A stretch of DNA of 26,952 nt from Oscillospiraceae bacterium (GTDB lineage Bacteria > Bacillota > Clostridia > Oscillospirales > Oscillospiraceae), in assembly GCA_009785655.1 (NCBI GenBank), contig WQVW01000002.1, positions 1-26,952 on the forward strand, given 5' to 3'. Numbering within the stretch: the stretch's first letter is position 1; each line of letters opens with the position of its first letter. The notes beneath the pieces were generated by a model, which was given only the letters and a program-made list of their open reading frames with translations, was not told the origin of the DNA and ran no database searches. Of the stretch, positions 6,942 to 15,073 are shown one piece after another. The position numbers and the translations under genes are program-made.

Positions 6942-7634
6942 GTGGATAAAATAAAAGCAATATTTTTTGACGCGGATGAAACAATTGTAGATCATAAAGA
7001 ATGTGAAAAACAAGCTTTAATGCATTTATTCGACAGCATAGGAATAAGTTATAAAGACGAGTATCAAGATATTTTCAGACCACTTGACCGTATGTTGTGG
7101 GTCAGCGGATTTTATGATGGTATTTCTGTTTCAGCAAAAGATATTCCTACTTACAGGTTCAAGCTACTCTTTGAAAAATTAAATATCAGCTATGGCGATT
7201 ATATAAAGGCAAATGATTTATTTAAAATCGGCTTGGCTAATTCGGTCGCCTTAATAGAAAACGCGGATGAAGTAATTGAATATCTGCATAATAAAGGCTA
7301 CATGTTATGTGTGGTTACAAACGGGTTAATCGAATTACAAAAACCCAGAGTATCAAACAGTAAAATCGGAAAATTCATTTCGCACATAATGGCTTCGGAG
7401 GAGGTTGGCGCACATAAGCCAAATCCTTTGATTTTTAATACGTTGCTTAAAAGGATAGACTTAAATCTCTGCGACGTAATAATGATCGGCGATAGTTTGA
7501 AAAATGACATACAGGGTGCAAAAAACGCAAACATTAAAGCCGTTTGGTATAACCCCGAACATTCTAAAAATGAAACGGGCATATCGCCGGATTATGAGAT
7601 TAATGATTTGCTGCAATTAAAGGAGATGTTTTGA
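6942..7634 (+). CDS. HAD-superfamily phosphatase, YjjG-like nucleotidase
   Basis: The 230-residue protein has all four HAD motifs: I FFDADET with D10 and D12, II VVTNG with T126, III K159 in AHKPNP, and IV GDSLKND with D184 and D189. The TNGLIELQKPRVSNSKIGKFI block and length match the YjjG group of pyrimidine nucleoside monophosphate 5'-nucleotidases, which help remove non-canonical nucleotides. I chose the GTG at 6942: AAGGAGG ends 11 bases upstream, and the upstream TTG lies before the predicted transcription start. The gene is visibly AT-richer than its neighbours, with frequent AAA, ATA and TTA codons, suggesting recent transfer. It is a single-gene unit bounded by its promoter and the palindrome at 7652-7680. 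The family is confident, the exact substrate less so. Confidence 0.85.
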   Translation: MDKIKAIFFDADETIVDHKECEKQALMHLFDSIGISYKDEYQDIFRPLDRMLWVSGFYDGISVSAKDIPTYRFKLLFEKLNISYGDYIKANDLFKIGLANSVALIENADEVIEYLHNKGYMLCVVTNGLIELQKPRVSNSKIGKFISHIMASEEVGAHKPNPLIFNTLLKRIDLNLCDVIMIGDSLKNDIQGAKNANIKAVWYNPEHSKNETGISPDYEINDLLQLKEMF

Positions 7635-7651
7635 ATAATCTGAGTTCTGTT

Positions 7652-7680
7652 TGTAGGGGCGATTAATAACCGCCCCTACA
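7652..7680. repeat. Palindrome TGTAGGGGCG/CGCCCCTACA
   Basis: A perfect 10-bp stem (7652-7661 with 7671-7680) has a nine-base A/T loop. It lies 18 bases after the HAD stop and may serve as its terminator, although the nearest T run begins about 12 bases later. TGTAGGGGCG palindromes are a familiar dispersed intergenic element in many bacterial genomes, so it may be a repeat copy. Confidence 0.55.
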
Positions 7681-7719
7681 GTTATCAATGCTTTTTTCAC
7701 TCCTCAGCGCTTTTGAATA

Positions 7720-7749
7720 TTGACTCTAATATCTGCCGCATGATACAAT
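7720..7749 (+). promoter_or_regulatory. Sigma-A promoter for the P-type ATPase gene
   Basis: -35 TTGACT (7720-7725), an 18-base spacer and -10 TACAAT (7744-7749). The leader of about 67 bases contains a small GTCGC/GCGAC hairpin (7777-7789) ahead of AAAGGAG. Confidence 0.6.
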
Positions 7750-7822
7750 ATTTAACACACTATGTACGCTTTTTGCGTCGCGTAGCGACTTTATATATCT
7801 TGAAAAAGGAGTTGTTCAACAT

Positions 7823-10501
7823 ATGGCTTATAACGAAACGATTGCCGAGGTGCTGGCCAGGCAAAACACCAATACAACGTCTGGATTAACCGCTGAAGAA
7901 GCCCGGGCTAGACTTTCAAAATACGGGGCAAACGAATTCCGCGAAGCGAAGAAAGAGACGCTTTTACAGAAAATCATTCACCACTTGTTAGAGATTACGG
8001 CGATTATCCTGCTTGTTGCCGCCGCCATCGCCGCTTATATGGCGATTACATCCGGCGAAGGCTGGGCGAAAGTTTGGGTCATCCTTGCGATTGTGGTGAT
8101 TAATGTTGTCCTAGGCATTTATCAAGAGAGTAAGGCCGAAGCCGCTTTAGACGCGTTGAAAAAAATGAACAGTTTCTCCACCACAGTCATCAGAGACGGC
8201 ACAAAACAGAAGATCGATGCGAAAGAAATCGTACCCGGCGATATTGTGGTGCTGACCTCCGGCGATATCATCACAGCGGACGCCAGACTTATTGAAGTCG
8301 CAGGGTTGACTGTAGAGGAAGCCGCCCTCACCGGTGAGAGTATTCCGGTTGAAAAAGACCCGGACGCTGATGTTGAGGACAATTCACCGTTAGGCGACAG
8401 AGTAAACATGGTCTATTCCGGCTGTCTCGTCACCAATGGCAGGGGGCTTGCCGTCGTGGTTGAGACCGGTATGAATACCGAGATGGGCAAAATCGCCGAT
8501 CTGCTCAACAGTGCTGAAAAGTTGAAAACACCGCTGCAAACCCGCCTGGGGCAGCTTTCCAGGCGGCTGTGTGCGGTGGCACTGATAGCGGGTGCAATTA
8601 TATTCGCCATCGGTGTATTTCTGCATGGCACGGATTTGCCTGAAATGCTGCTTGTCGCCGTTTCCCTGGGCGTTGCCGCCGTGCCGGAAACGTTGCCGAT
8701 TATCGTCACCATGACTCTGTCACACGGCGTACACAACATGGTCAAAAAGAACACAATCATACGCAGAATCCCGGCCGTGGAAACGGTCGGCAACACATCT
8801 GTCATATGCTCCGACAAAACAGGCACGCTGACGCAGAACAAGATGACCATCACAAAAATCTGGTGCGCAGGCTGTGACACGCCCACAAACGCCACCGATG
8901 AATTCAATTGGGATGAAGAGCATCTGCTTGAGCTCTTGGCCGCCTGCTCTAACGCATCAATTGACGGTGACAAAGTTGTCGGTGACCCCACAGAGCTTGC
9001 CATTATCCGGCTGTTACACGACAAAGGCATCTCCCGCGAAAAAGTGGATAAAGACTATCCGCGTATTCATGAGGTGCCGTTTGACTCCACGCGCAAGCTG
9101 ATGACCACAAAACACGAAGCATGGGAAAAACCTGAGTCCGCCATATATCATGGGGGCGAAATCAGCGGCGATTACCTGGTTGTGACCAAAGGCGCGTTTG
9201 ACCGTATTCCAGTCGAGTGGACTGCAGAAATGAAAGAGAAGGCCACACGGATTCATGATGAGTTCGCACAGGACGCCTTGCGTGTCATTGCCATCAGTGC
9301 CAAGCCATGTGATCATGACCCTGAAGGTGACGAGCTGACCACAGAGAACTTGGAACAAGGGCAAATCCTGCTCGGCCTGGTCGGCATGATTGACCCGCCG
9401 CGGCCAGAGAGTATTACTGCCGTTGCCCAAGCGAAAGAAGCCGGCATAAGAACCGTGATGATCACCGGAGACCATGTGGAAACAGCCAAAGCCATCGCCA
9501 AACAAATCGGCATTTATCAAGACGGCGACAAAGCATTAACCGGCGCAGACCTGACCAATATAAAAATTGGTGCCGACAGTGTTGACCCGCTGGTTGATGT
9601 CGTACGCGATGTGTCAGTATACGCCCGCGTCAGTCCGGAAGATAAAATTCGTATCGTTCGCGCCTGGGAAAAACAGGGCGAGGTCATTACCATGACCGGG
9701 GACGGTGTAAACGACGCGCCGGCACTGAAACAAGCGGATGTAGGTGCCGCGATGGGCATCACCGGCACGGAAGTGACGAAAAGTGCCGCCGACATGGTGA
9801 TAACCGATGATAACTTTGCCACGATTGTGGAAGCGATCAAAGAAGGCCGCACGGCGTTTGATAATATCCGCAAAACTGTGTATTTCTTGCTTTCAGTGAA
9901 CTTCTCACAGATATTCATCATGCTGACGGGCGTGATAGTGTGGCAGTCCCCGCCGCTGGTCGCACTGCAGATACTGTTGATTAATGTCATATCAGACGGT
10001 ATACCTGGGTTCTTCCTCAGCTTTGAAAAGTCAGAAGCGGGCATCATGAAACGCCCGCCGCTGCCAAAAAACTCCGGCATCTTCGCCAATGGACTCGGTG
10101 TCAGGATAGCCATCCGCTCTGCTACATTTGCAGCACTGACGCTTGCGGCATTCGCTGTCGGCATGTACGCAGATTTTGCACCGCACATCGTGCCTAGTAG
10201 AGAAGTCGGTGTCTCGATGGCATTTGTTGTGCTGTCATGGGCGTCTGCCGTCAATGTCTTCAATGTCCGCAGTGAGGGATCTGTATTTAAATCTAAACCT
10301 TGGAAAAACAAGGGTATTATACTTTCCGTACTGTTCTCTGTCGCTGTCACTGTTTTTATCGCCAGTGTAGCCCCTATTGCGAATCTCTTCCAAGTTTCAG
10401 CATTGAGCACAACCCATTGGCTCATCTGCATCGGCCTTGTGCTGGTGCTGGTGCTTGCCGCAGAACTGCAAAAACTGATGCGCAAAAATAAAAGAGCCTA
10501 A
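7823..10501 (+). CDS. P-type cation-transporting ATPase, P2 (Ca2+-ATPase-like)
   Basis: The 892-residue integral membrane pump has the N-terminal cation-ATPase domain (about 1-65), an actuator domain with LTGES, phosphorylation motif DKTGTLT with D331, and the TGDGVNDAPALK hinge. The membrane-helix pattern and size fit P2 pumps (SERCA/PMR1-like). Ion-site positions differ from SERCA. In helix 4 the motif is PETLP (288-292) rather than PEGLP, keeping the glutamate. In helix 5 the N-x-x-E pair is N693 and Q696, so the site-I glutamate is missing. Helix 6 keeps N721 and D725. By family knowledge this suggests one ion per cycle, as in PMR1-type Ca2+/Mn2+ pumps, but the ion is not proven. It is a single-gene unit with its own promoter; AAAGGAG lies about 11 bases before the ATG. 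It ends at a strong shared terminator. Confidence 0.9.
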   Translation: MAYNETIAEVLARQNTNTTSGLTAEEARARLSKYGANEFREAKKETLLQKIIHHLLEITAIILLVAAAIAAYMAITSGEGWAKVWVILAIVVINVVLGIYQESKAEAALDALKKMNSFSTTVIRDGTKQKIDAKEIVPGDIVVLTSGDIITADARLIEVAGLTVEEAALTGESIPVEKDPDADVEDNSPLGDRVNMVYSGCLVTNGRGLAVVVETGMNTEMGKIADLLNSAEKLKTPLQTRLGQLSRRLCAVALIAGAIIFAIGVFLHGTDLPEMLLVAVSLGVAAVPETLPIIVTMTLSHGVHNMVKKNTIIRRIPAVETVGNTSVICSDKTGTLTQNKMTITKIWCAGCDTPTNATDEFNWDEEHLLELLAACSNASIDGDKVVGDPTELAIIRLLHDKGISREKVDKDYPRIHEVPFDSTRKLMTTKHEAWEKPESAIYHGGEISGDYLVVTKGAFDRIPVEWTAEMKEKATRIHDEFAQDALRVIAISAKPCDHDPEGDELTTENLEQGQILLGLVGMIDPPRPESITAVAQAKEAGIRTVMITGDHVETAKAIAKQIGIYQDGDKALTGADLTNIKIGADSVDPLVDVVRDVSVYARVSPEDKIRIVRAWEKQGEVITMTGDGVNDAPALKQADVGAAMGITGTEVTKSAADMVITDDNFATIVEAIKEGRTAFDNIRKTVYFLLSVNFSQIFIMLTGVIVWQSPPLVALQILLINVISDGIPGFFLSFEKSEAGIMKRPPLPKNSGIFANGLGVRIAIRSATFAALTLAAFAVGMYADFAPHIVPSREVGVSMAFVVLSWASAVNVFNVRSEGSVFKSKPWKNKGIILSVLFSVAVTVFIASVAPIANLFQVSALSTTHWLICIGLVLVLVLAAELQKLMRKNKRA

Positions 10502-10519
10502 AGCTTGCTATAAAATAAG

Positions 10520-10547
10520 CTGCACCCGCCTATTTGGGCGGGTGCAG
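10520..10547. terminator. Bidirectional intrinsic terminator
   Basis: An 11-bp GC-rich stem CTGCACCCGCC/GGCGGGTGCAG (10520-10530 with 10537-10547) is followed by TTTGTTT on the plus strand and by CTTATTTTAT on the minus strand. It separates the converging ATPase and nadA genes. Confidence 0.88.
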
Positions 10548-10554
10548 TTTGTTT

Positions 10555-11454
10555 CTAATTTCCTAACTCAACCATCCGTTGAAGCGTATCTTGTGCAGCT
10601 TTGATCTCGTCCGGTTCCAGCGTTATCTCAAATTCGTTGTTTTCAAGCGAATTCAGTACATCTGACAGTCTGCACTTCTTCATGTTCGGGCAGATAAAGC
10701 TGGTTGTCAATGAGTAAAAGGTCTTTTCCGGTGCCAAGATTTTCAATCGCTCTACAATGGCGATTTCCGTGCCTATCACAAATTCTTTCTCTGCTGAATC
10801 CAGTGCTTCTTTAATTATCCCAGCCGTGCTGCCGATATAATCCGCGTACTGTAAAACCTCTGTGCGGCACTCGGGATGGATCAGGAACTTCGCATCCGGA
10901 TGCGCGGCTTTCGCGGCGGCGGCATCTTTTGCTTGTATGCGGTCATGCGTGGGGCAGAATCCCTCAAACAAAATGATCTCTTTCTCCGGCACGCGGGACG
11001 CAACGTATGCACCCAGATTCCTGTCCGGGACAAATATCACGCGTTTTTCCGGCACGGCTCTGACAATCTTCTCTGCCGAAGATGAGGTGCAGCAGATATC
11101 GCTGACAGCTTTCACCGCGGCGGAAGAGTTGACGTAACAGACCACCGCAGCATCCGGATATTTTGCGCGCAGTGCCAGAACGTCTTCCGGCTCAATCATA
11201 TCAGCCATCGGACATCCCGCGTCCGGCGCGGGCAGCAGCACTGTTTTCCCGGGGTTGAGAATTTTCGCGGATTCGGCCATAAACCGTACCCCGCAAATAA
11301 TCAACAATGCTTCTTCCGCGTCCCGCGCACGACGAGCCATTTCAAAAGAGTCGCATACATGATCCGCAATCTCTTGAATCTCCATCGGCTGGTAGTAGTG
11401 CGCTAAAATCAGCGCTTTCTTTTCTGCTTTCAATGCAAGAATTTGTTCTTTCAT
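10555..11454 (-). CDS. nadA: Quinolinate synthase A
   Basis: NadA condenses iminoaspartate with dihydroxyacetone phosphate to quinolinate for NAD synthesis, using a [4Fe-4S] cluster. The 299-residue protein (from the second of two adjacent ATGs, which has the better spacing from GAGGG) shows the HYYQ active-site motif near residue 20. The three cluster cysteines are C81 in AGCPMAD, C167 in EGFCPTH and C255 in FICPNMK, close to the spacing of other short NadA proteins. Neither nadB nor nadC is present in the window. It is the last gene of a minus-strand run after a NifS-type desulfurase, which by analogy with Bacillus, where a nifS-like gene neighbours the nad genes, may mature its cluster. 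It ends at the strong terminator 10520-10547. Confidence 0.95.
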   Translation of the reverse strand: MKEQILALKAEKKALILAHYYQPMEIQEIADHVCDSFEMARRARDAEEALLIICGVRFMAESAKILNPGKTVLLPAPDAGCPMADMIEPEDVLALRAKYPDAAVVCYVNSSAAVKAVSDICCTSSSAEKIVRAVPEKRVIFVPDRNLGAYVASRVPEKEIILFEGFCPTHDRIQAKDAAAAKAAHPDAKFLIHPECRTEVLQYADYIGSTAGIIKEALDSAEKEFVIGTEIAIVERLKILAPEKTFYSLTTSFICPNMKKCRLSDVLNSLENNEFEITLEPDEIKAAQDTLQRMVELGN

Positions 11455-11511
11455 CATTTGCCCTCTTTTTCATTCTATCCATAATTAAACGATACGGCCA
11501 CAATCCGCACC

Positions 11512-12639
11512 TTATAAATCACGCAATCTCTCAACGATTCCCGGCAATTTTTGCAGGATGTATTCTATTTCGCTGTCTGTGTTATTTTCGTTTATCGACA
11601 GTCTAAGAGACCCTTGGTTCACTTCATCCGGCAACCCCATTGCCGTCAACACATGCGACACGTTTTCTCTGCCGGATGCACAGGCAGATCCGGAAGACGC
11701 ACATATTCCCGCCGCTTCCAACATCATTACCAGCCGCTCTCCATCAACATTGTCAAACGCAAAAGACGCAATCCCCGGTAACCGCATATCCCTGTCTCCC
11801 GTAAGACATGTTCCCGGGATTTTGAGCGTTCCCTCAATCAACCTGTCGCGCATGTTCGTCACTTTATCGATACTTCCAGGAAGCCTTGAGACAGAATCCG
11901 CCAGTGCCGCTGCCAGCGCACAAATGCCGGGCGTGTTCTCCGTGCCGGATCTTGCGCCGTTCTCTTGCCCGCCGCCGTGCAAAAACGGGGATAATTTCAA
12001 TCCTTTCCTGACATACAATGCCCCAACCCCGCGCGGCGCGCCGAACTTGTGTCCCGAAATTGACAGCATATCCACACCAAGTGCTTTCACATCAATCTGA
12101 ATATGTCCCGCCGCCTGCACAGCATCTGTGTGAAATGTTATCCCATGCGCTCTGGCGATATCCGCCATGGCTTGTATCGGCTGTATGGTTCCGACTTCAT
12201 TGTTTGCCGTCATGACTGTAATCAGTGTTGTGTCCTGCCGAATTGCACGCACCAATTCATCAGGTGATACAAGCCCGGATTGGTTTGCGCCAAGATACGT
12301 AATGTCAACCCGGCGGTCTTCAAGATATTTCAGGCAATTCAACACAGCCGGATGTTCAATGCTGGTTGAAACGACATGTCCGCCCTGTTTATCCGCCGCC
12401 GCTTTGATTGCCCAGTTGTTGGCCTCTGTCCCGCCGGAGGTGAAGAAAATCTCTTCTGGCTTGGCGCCAAGCGCTTTGGCTGTTTGGGCTCGTGCCCGCT
12501 CCAGCAATCTCCGCGCATCTCTGCCGAGCGAATGCAATGAAGACGGGTTGCCGTATCCGTTCTCAATAGCGTCCATCATTGTGTCAAGCGCAATTTTCGA
12601 CATCTTCGTGGTTGCGGCATTGTCAGCATATACTTTCAT
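11512..12639 (-). CDS. Cysteine desulfurase, NifS/IscS family (copy next to nadA)
   Basis: This PLP enzyme removes sulfur from cysteine to give a persulfide and alanine. Start chosen at 12639 (MKVYADNAATTK), with GGAG nine bases upstream; upstream TTG (12660) and ATG (12654) codons abut the mnmA stop and fit less well. With 375 residues, PLP lysine K198 lies in SGHKFG, the stacking histidine in IEHPAV, and the persulfide cysteine C320 in SSGSACASGRENVSHVL. It lies between mnmA upstream and nadA downstream on the same strand, so it may feed sulfur to MnmA, to the NadA cluster, or both. About 55 bases separate it from nadA. The family call is firm; the partner is inferred from position. Confidence 0.92.
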   Translation of the reverse strand: MKVYADNAATTKMSKIALDTMMDAIENGYGNPSSLHSLGRDARRLLERARAQTAKALGAKPEEIFFTSGGTEANNWAIKAAADKQGGHVVSTSIEHPAVLNCLKYLEDRRVDITYLGANQSGLVSPDELVRAIRQDTTLITVMTANNEVGTIQPIQAMADIARAHGITFHTDAVQAAGHIQIDVKALGVDMLSISGHKFGAPRGVGALYVRKGLKLSPFLHGGGQENGARSGTENTPGICALAAALADSVSRLPGSIDKVTNMRDRLIEGTLKIPGTCLTGDRDMRLPGIASFAFDNVDGERLVMMLEAAGICASSGSACASGRENVSHVLTAMGLPDEVNQGSLRLSINENNTDSEIEYILQKLPGIVERLRDL

Positions 12640-12660
12640 ATCGGCATTCTCCATTGTCAA

Positions 12661-13704
12661 TTATACTATAGTTCCGCCGCCGATGACAATATCTCCGTCA
12701 TAAATTACCGCCGCCTGCCCTTTGGTGATGGCTCGCTGCGGTGATTCAAACTCAATCCGCATCGTATTGTCATCAAGCTGGAACACCGTTGCCGCTTGCT
12801 CCGGCTGTTTGTATCGTATCTTCACATGCGCTTTCAGCGGTGCATCCAGCCGGGATATCGGAATAAAATTTATATCCTTGGCAATCAGCGTTTTTGAGTA
12901 AAGCAATTCATCCCCGCCAACGATAACAGTGTTGTCCTCCGGGCGGATTTCAAGCACGTACGACGGTTCCGGCATGGCCAGCCCCAATCCCCGTCTCTGC
13001 CCAACTGTATAGGACACGATGCCGTTATTTTCACCTAAATCTCGGCCGTGGGTATCAACAAATCGTCCTTTCTCTGGCGGCGAGCCTGTGTATTTCGTGA
13101 TAAAGCTGACATAATCGCCGTCCGGAACAAAACAGATATCCTGACTTTCTCCCTTCTCGGCATTCTTCAACCCCGCCTCACGGGCAATCGCGCGGGTTTC
13201 ATCTTTTGAAGCAAATCCCCCCAGCGGGAATATAATATGCGCCAACTGATCCTGTGTCAATGAATACAGCACATAGCTCTGATCTTTTGCACTGTATGCC
13301 GCTTTTTTTAGAATATACCGCCCGGCTCCCTTGTCATACTCAACTTGTACATAATGCCCTGTCACCAAATAGTCTTTCCCGATTTCGCGCGCTTTGTCTA
13401 AAAACACACCAAATTTTATACTTCTGTTACAGTCCACACAGGGGTTCGGCGTCCTCCCTTCCCGATAGGCTGATATAAATTTTTCTATTACTTCTTTTGC
13501 AAAGCAGTCAGAAAAATCGAACACATGAAACGGTATGCCAAGGATTTCGGCGGCACGCCTGGCGTCATTCTCTCCGTCTCCCCCGCTTGTGTGTAAACGC
13601 ATGGTTGCACCATCGCAATCGTATCCGTTTTGCGCCATGATCCATGCCGCAACTGTGCTGTCCACGCCACCGCTCATCGCGATAAGCGCACCATTTTTAG
13701 CCAT
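12661..13704 (-). CDS. mnmA: tRNA-specific 2-thiouridylase
   Basis: MnmA activates U34 of Lys, Glu and Gln tRNAs with ATP and inserts sulfur taken from a desulfurase. The 347-residue protein has the PP-loop SGGVDS (11-16), the nucleophile C92 in NPCVDCNR and the persulfide cysteine C191 in SQDICFVPDGDY, plus GQRRGLGLA. I chose the ATG at 13704, giving MAKNGALIAMSGG, because GGAGG lies seven bases upstream. The frame stays open for 43 more codons upstream, but that part is low-complexity and is encoded by an intergenic repeat. It is flanked on both sides by NifS-type desulfurases, the standard sulfur donors. Confidence 0.95.
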   Translation of the reverse strand: MAKNGALIAMSGGVDSTVAAWIMAQNGYDCDGATMRLHTSGGDGENDARRAAEILGIPFHVFDFSDCFAKEVIEKFISAYREGRTPNPCVDCNRSIKFGVFLDKAREIGKDYLVTGHYVQVEYDKGAGRYILKKAAYSAKDQSYVLYSLTQDQLAHIIFPLGGFASKDETRAIAREAGLKNAEKGESQDICFVPDGDYVSFITKYTGSPPEKGRFVDTHGRDLGENNGIVSYTVGQRRGLGLAMPEPSYVLEIRPEDNTVIVGGDELLYSKTLIAKDINFIPISRLDAPLKAHVKIRYKQPEQAATVFQLDDNTMRIEFESPQRAITKGQAAVIYDGDIVIGGGTIV

Positions 13705-13744
13705 GTTTTCCCCTCCTCTCTTTCGCACAAACCAGAACCACCCC

Positions 13745-13800
13745 CCGGCGGCTTCACCACCCCTATTCCCCTCCTTGGAGGGGTGCCGCTCGCAGGCGGC
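13745..13800. repeat. Intergenic GC-rich tandem-hairpin repeat
   Basis: The mnmA leader region holds a 7-bp CCCCTCC/GGAGGGG hairpin with a two-base apex (13768-13774 with 13777-13783). It is followed by GCCGC/GCGGC (13785-13789 with 13796-13800) and preceded by a C-rich GGCGG block. The composition stands out from the coding sequence on either side, and it resembles dispersed palindromic intergenic elements common in Clostridia. A second copy is not visible in this window. Confidence 0.5.
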
Positions 13801-13860
13801 GGGATAGTGCCTGCGCAATGCAATTGAAAACATTTACTTCTTATGATACAATGATCAAAA

Positions 13861-14997
13861 TCAAAGTGCTTTAAGCAACTTTTGTGACGCTTTTTTTAAC
13901 GTCTCTACGAAATATTGCGCCTCGGCTTCTGTGCTATAACGCGAAAAGCTCACTCTCACCGCACCATCCAGAACGGCTTTTTCCAGGCGCATCGCTTCCA
14001 ACACACGACTGCGCGCGCCTTTTTTGCACGCGGCACTCTTTGACACACAGATCCCCTCCGCCTCTAGGAAGCTCATCAACACCTCGCTTCTATGACCCGG
14101 TAACGCAAGACTGAGTATGAACGGTGAGCCTCCCTCACCGATTATCACAGCTTCCGGCAGTTCTGATGCAAGTGTTTCGATAATATATTCACGTATCTTG
14201 GAAACAGCTGCCGCTGTCTCTCCTTGCGCCAGGCATCCAAGTCTCGCGGCCTCTCCGAATCCGGCGATAGCAGGCATAGATTCTGTCCCCGCGCGTTTTT
14301 CGTTTTCTTGTAATCCTCCAAAAATCATCGGCTGGAGCTTTACGCCGTTTTTTACATACAACGCCCCGATGCCTTTCGGCCCGTGGATTTTATGCGCGCT
14401 CACTGTCACAAGCTGTGCGCCCAACGTTTTCATTGTGAACGGGATTTTACAAAATCCCTGTACTGCGTCTGTATGCAGAACTGTGTCAAAACCACGTCGT
14501 TTTATTTCCTTGGCAAATTCGCCAATGGGATTCACCGCGCCGGTTTCGTTGTTCACCAGCATGATTGACGCAAAAACGGTGTCTTCACGCAGCGCGGCCG
14601 CAAAACTTTCAGGCTGTATGACTCCGCCGCTGCCCGGTGCAAGATAGGTCACGTCCCACCCTTGGCTCTCCAATTTACGGATAGGCTCCATCACCGCATC
14701 ATGCTCAATCGCTGAGGTGATGATATGCTTCCCTTTGCGAACCAATGCCGGAACACAGCCGGACACGACCCAGTTATCGGCTTCCGTTCCGCCGGAGGTG
14801 AAAATCAGCTCACTTGAAGACGCGCCTAAAGCATCTGCCACATTTTTGCGCGCAGTCTTCATCACATCGGCCGCTCTTCGCCCCATAAAATGCGTTGACG
14901 ACGGGTTGCCATACTCATCCCGCATGACATGAAGCATGGCTTCAATTGCCTCATCACGGACTTTCGTTGTCGCCGCATTGTCAAAATATACTTCCAT
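13861..14997 (-). CDS. Cysteine desulfurase, NifS-like (second copy, SKSAACKKGAR type)
   Basis: The 378-residue PLP enzyme is a paralogue of the 375-residue desulfurase downstream. H99 lies in IEHDAV, K203 in SAHKIHGPKG, and C324 in VSKSAACKKGARSRVLEAM. The active-site loop is basic and unlike the SGSACASGRE loop of the other copy, which suggests a different acceptor. In many clostridia desulfurases with this loop sit next to thiI, but no thiI is present here. The start at 14997 has AGAGG six bases upstream, and a promoter lies at 15030-15058. A gap of 156 bases containing a palindromic repeat separates it from mnmA, so co-transcription is likely but not certain. Confidence 0.92.
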   Translation of the reverse strand: MEVYFDNAATTKVRDEAIEAMLHVMRDEYGNPSSTHFMGRRAADVMKTARKNVADALGASSSELIFTSGGTEADNWVVSGCVPALVRKGKHIITSAIEHDAVMEPIRKLESQGWDVTYLAPGSGGVIQPESFAAALREDTVFASIMLVNNETGAVNPIGEFAKEIKRRGFDTVLHTDAVQGFCKIPFTMKTLGAQLVTVSAHKIHGPKGIGALYVKNGVKLQPMIFGGLQENEKRAGTESMPAIAGFGEAARLGCLAQGETAAAVSKIREYIIETLASELPEAVIIGEGGSPFILSLALPGHRSEVLMSFLEAEGICVSKSAACKKGARSRVLEAMRLEKAVLDGAVRVSFSRYSTEAEAQYFVETLKKASQKLLKAL

Positions 14998-15029
14998 AAA
15001 TGCCTCTTATCATCTTTCGCTGATTAAAT

Positions 15030-15058
15030 ATTATATACCAAGCCATATCAAAATTCAA
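15030..15058 (-). promoter_or_regulatory. Sigma-A promoter for the nifS-mnmA-nifS-nadA run
   Basis: On the minus strand, -35 TTGAAT (15053-15058) and a perfect -10 TATAAT (15030-15035) are 17 bases apart. The -35 box overlaps the bases just before the mtaB ribosome binding site, so the two divergent units are tightly packed. I could not identify a convincing plus-strand promoter for mtaB. Confidence 0.7.
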
Positions 15059-15073
15059 GGAGAATCCCAATAA

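Noticed and set aside
9517..10485. Antisense open frame of 322 codons inside the P-type ATPase
   Set aside because: Ser/Thr/Ala-rich translation mirrors the membrane-protein codons; no start signal or recognisable domain.
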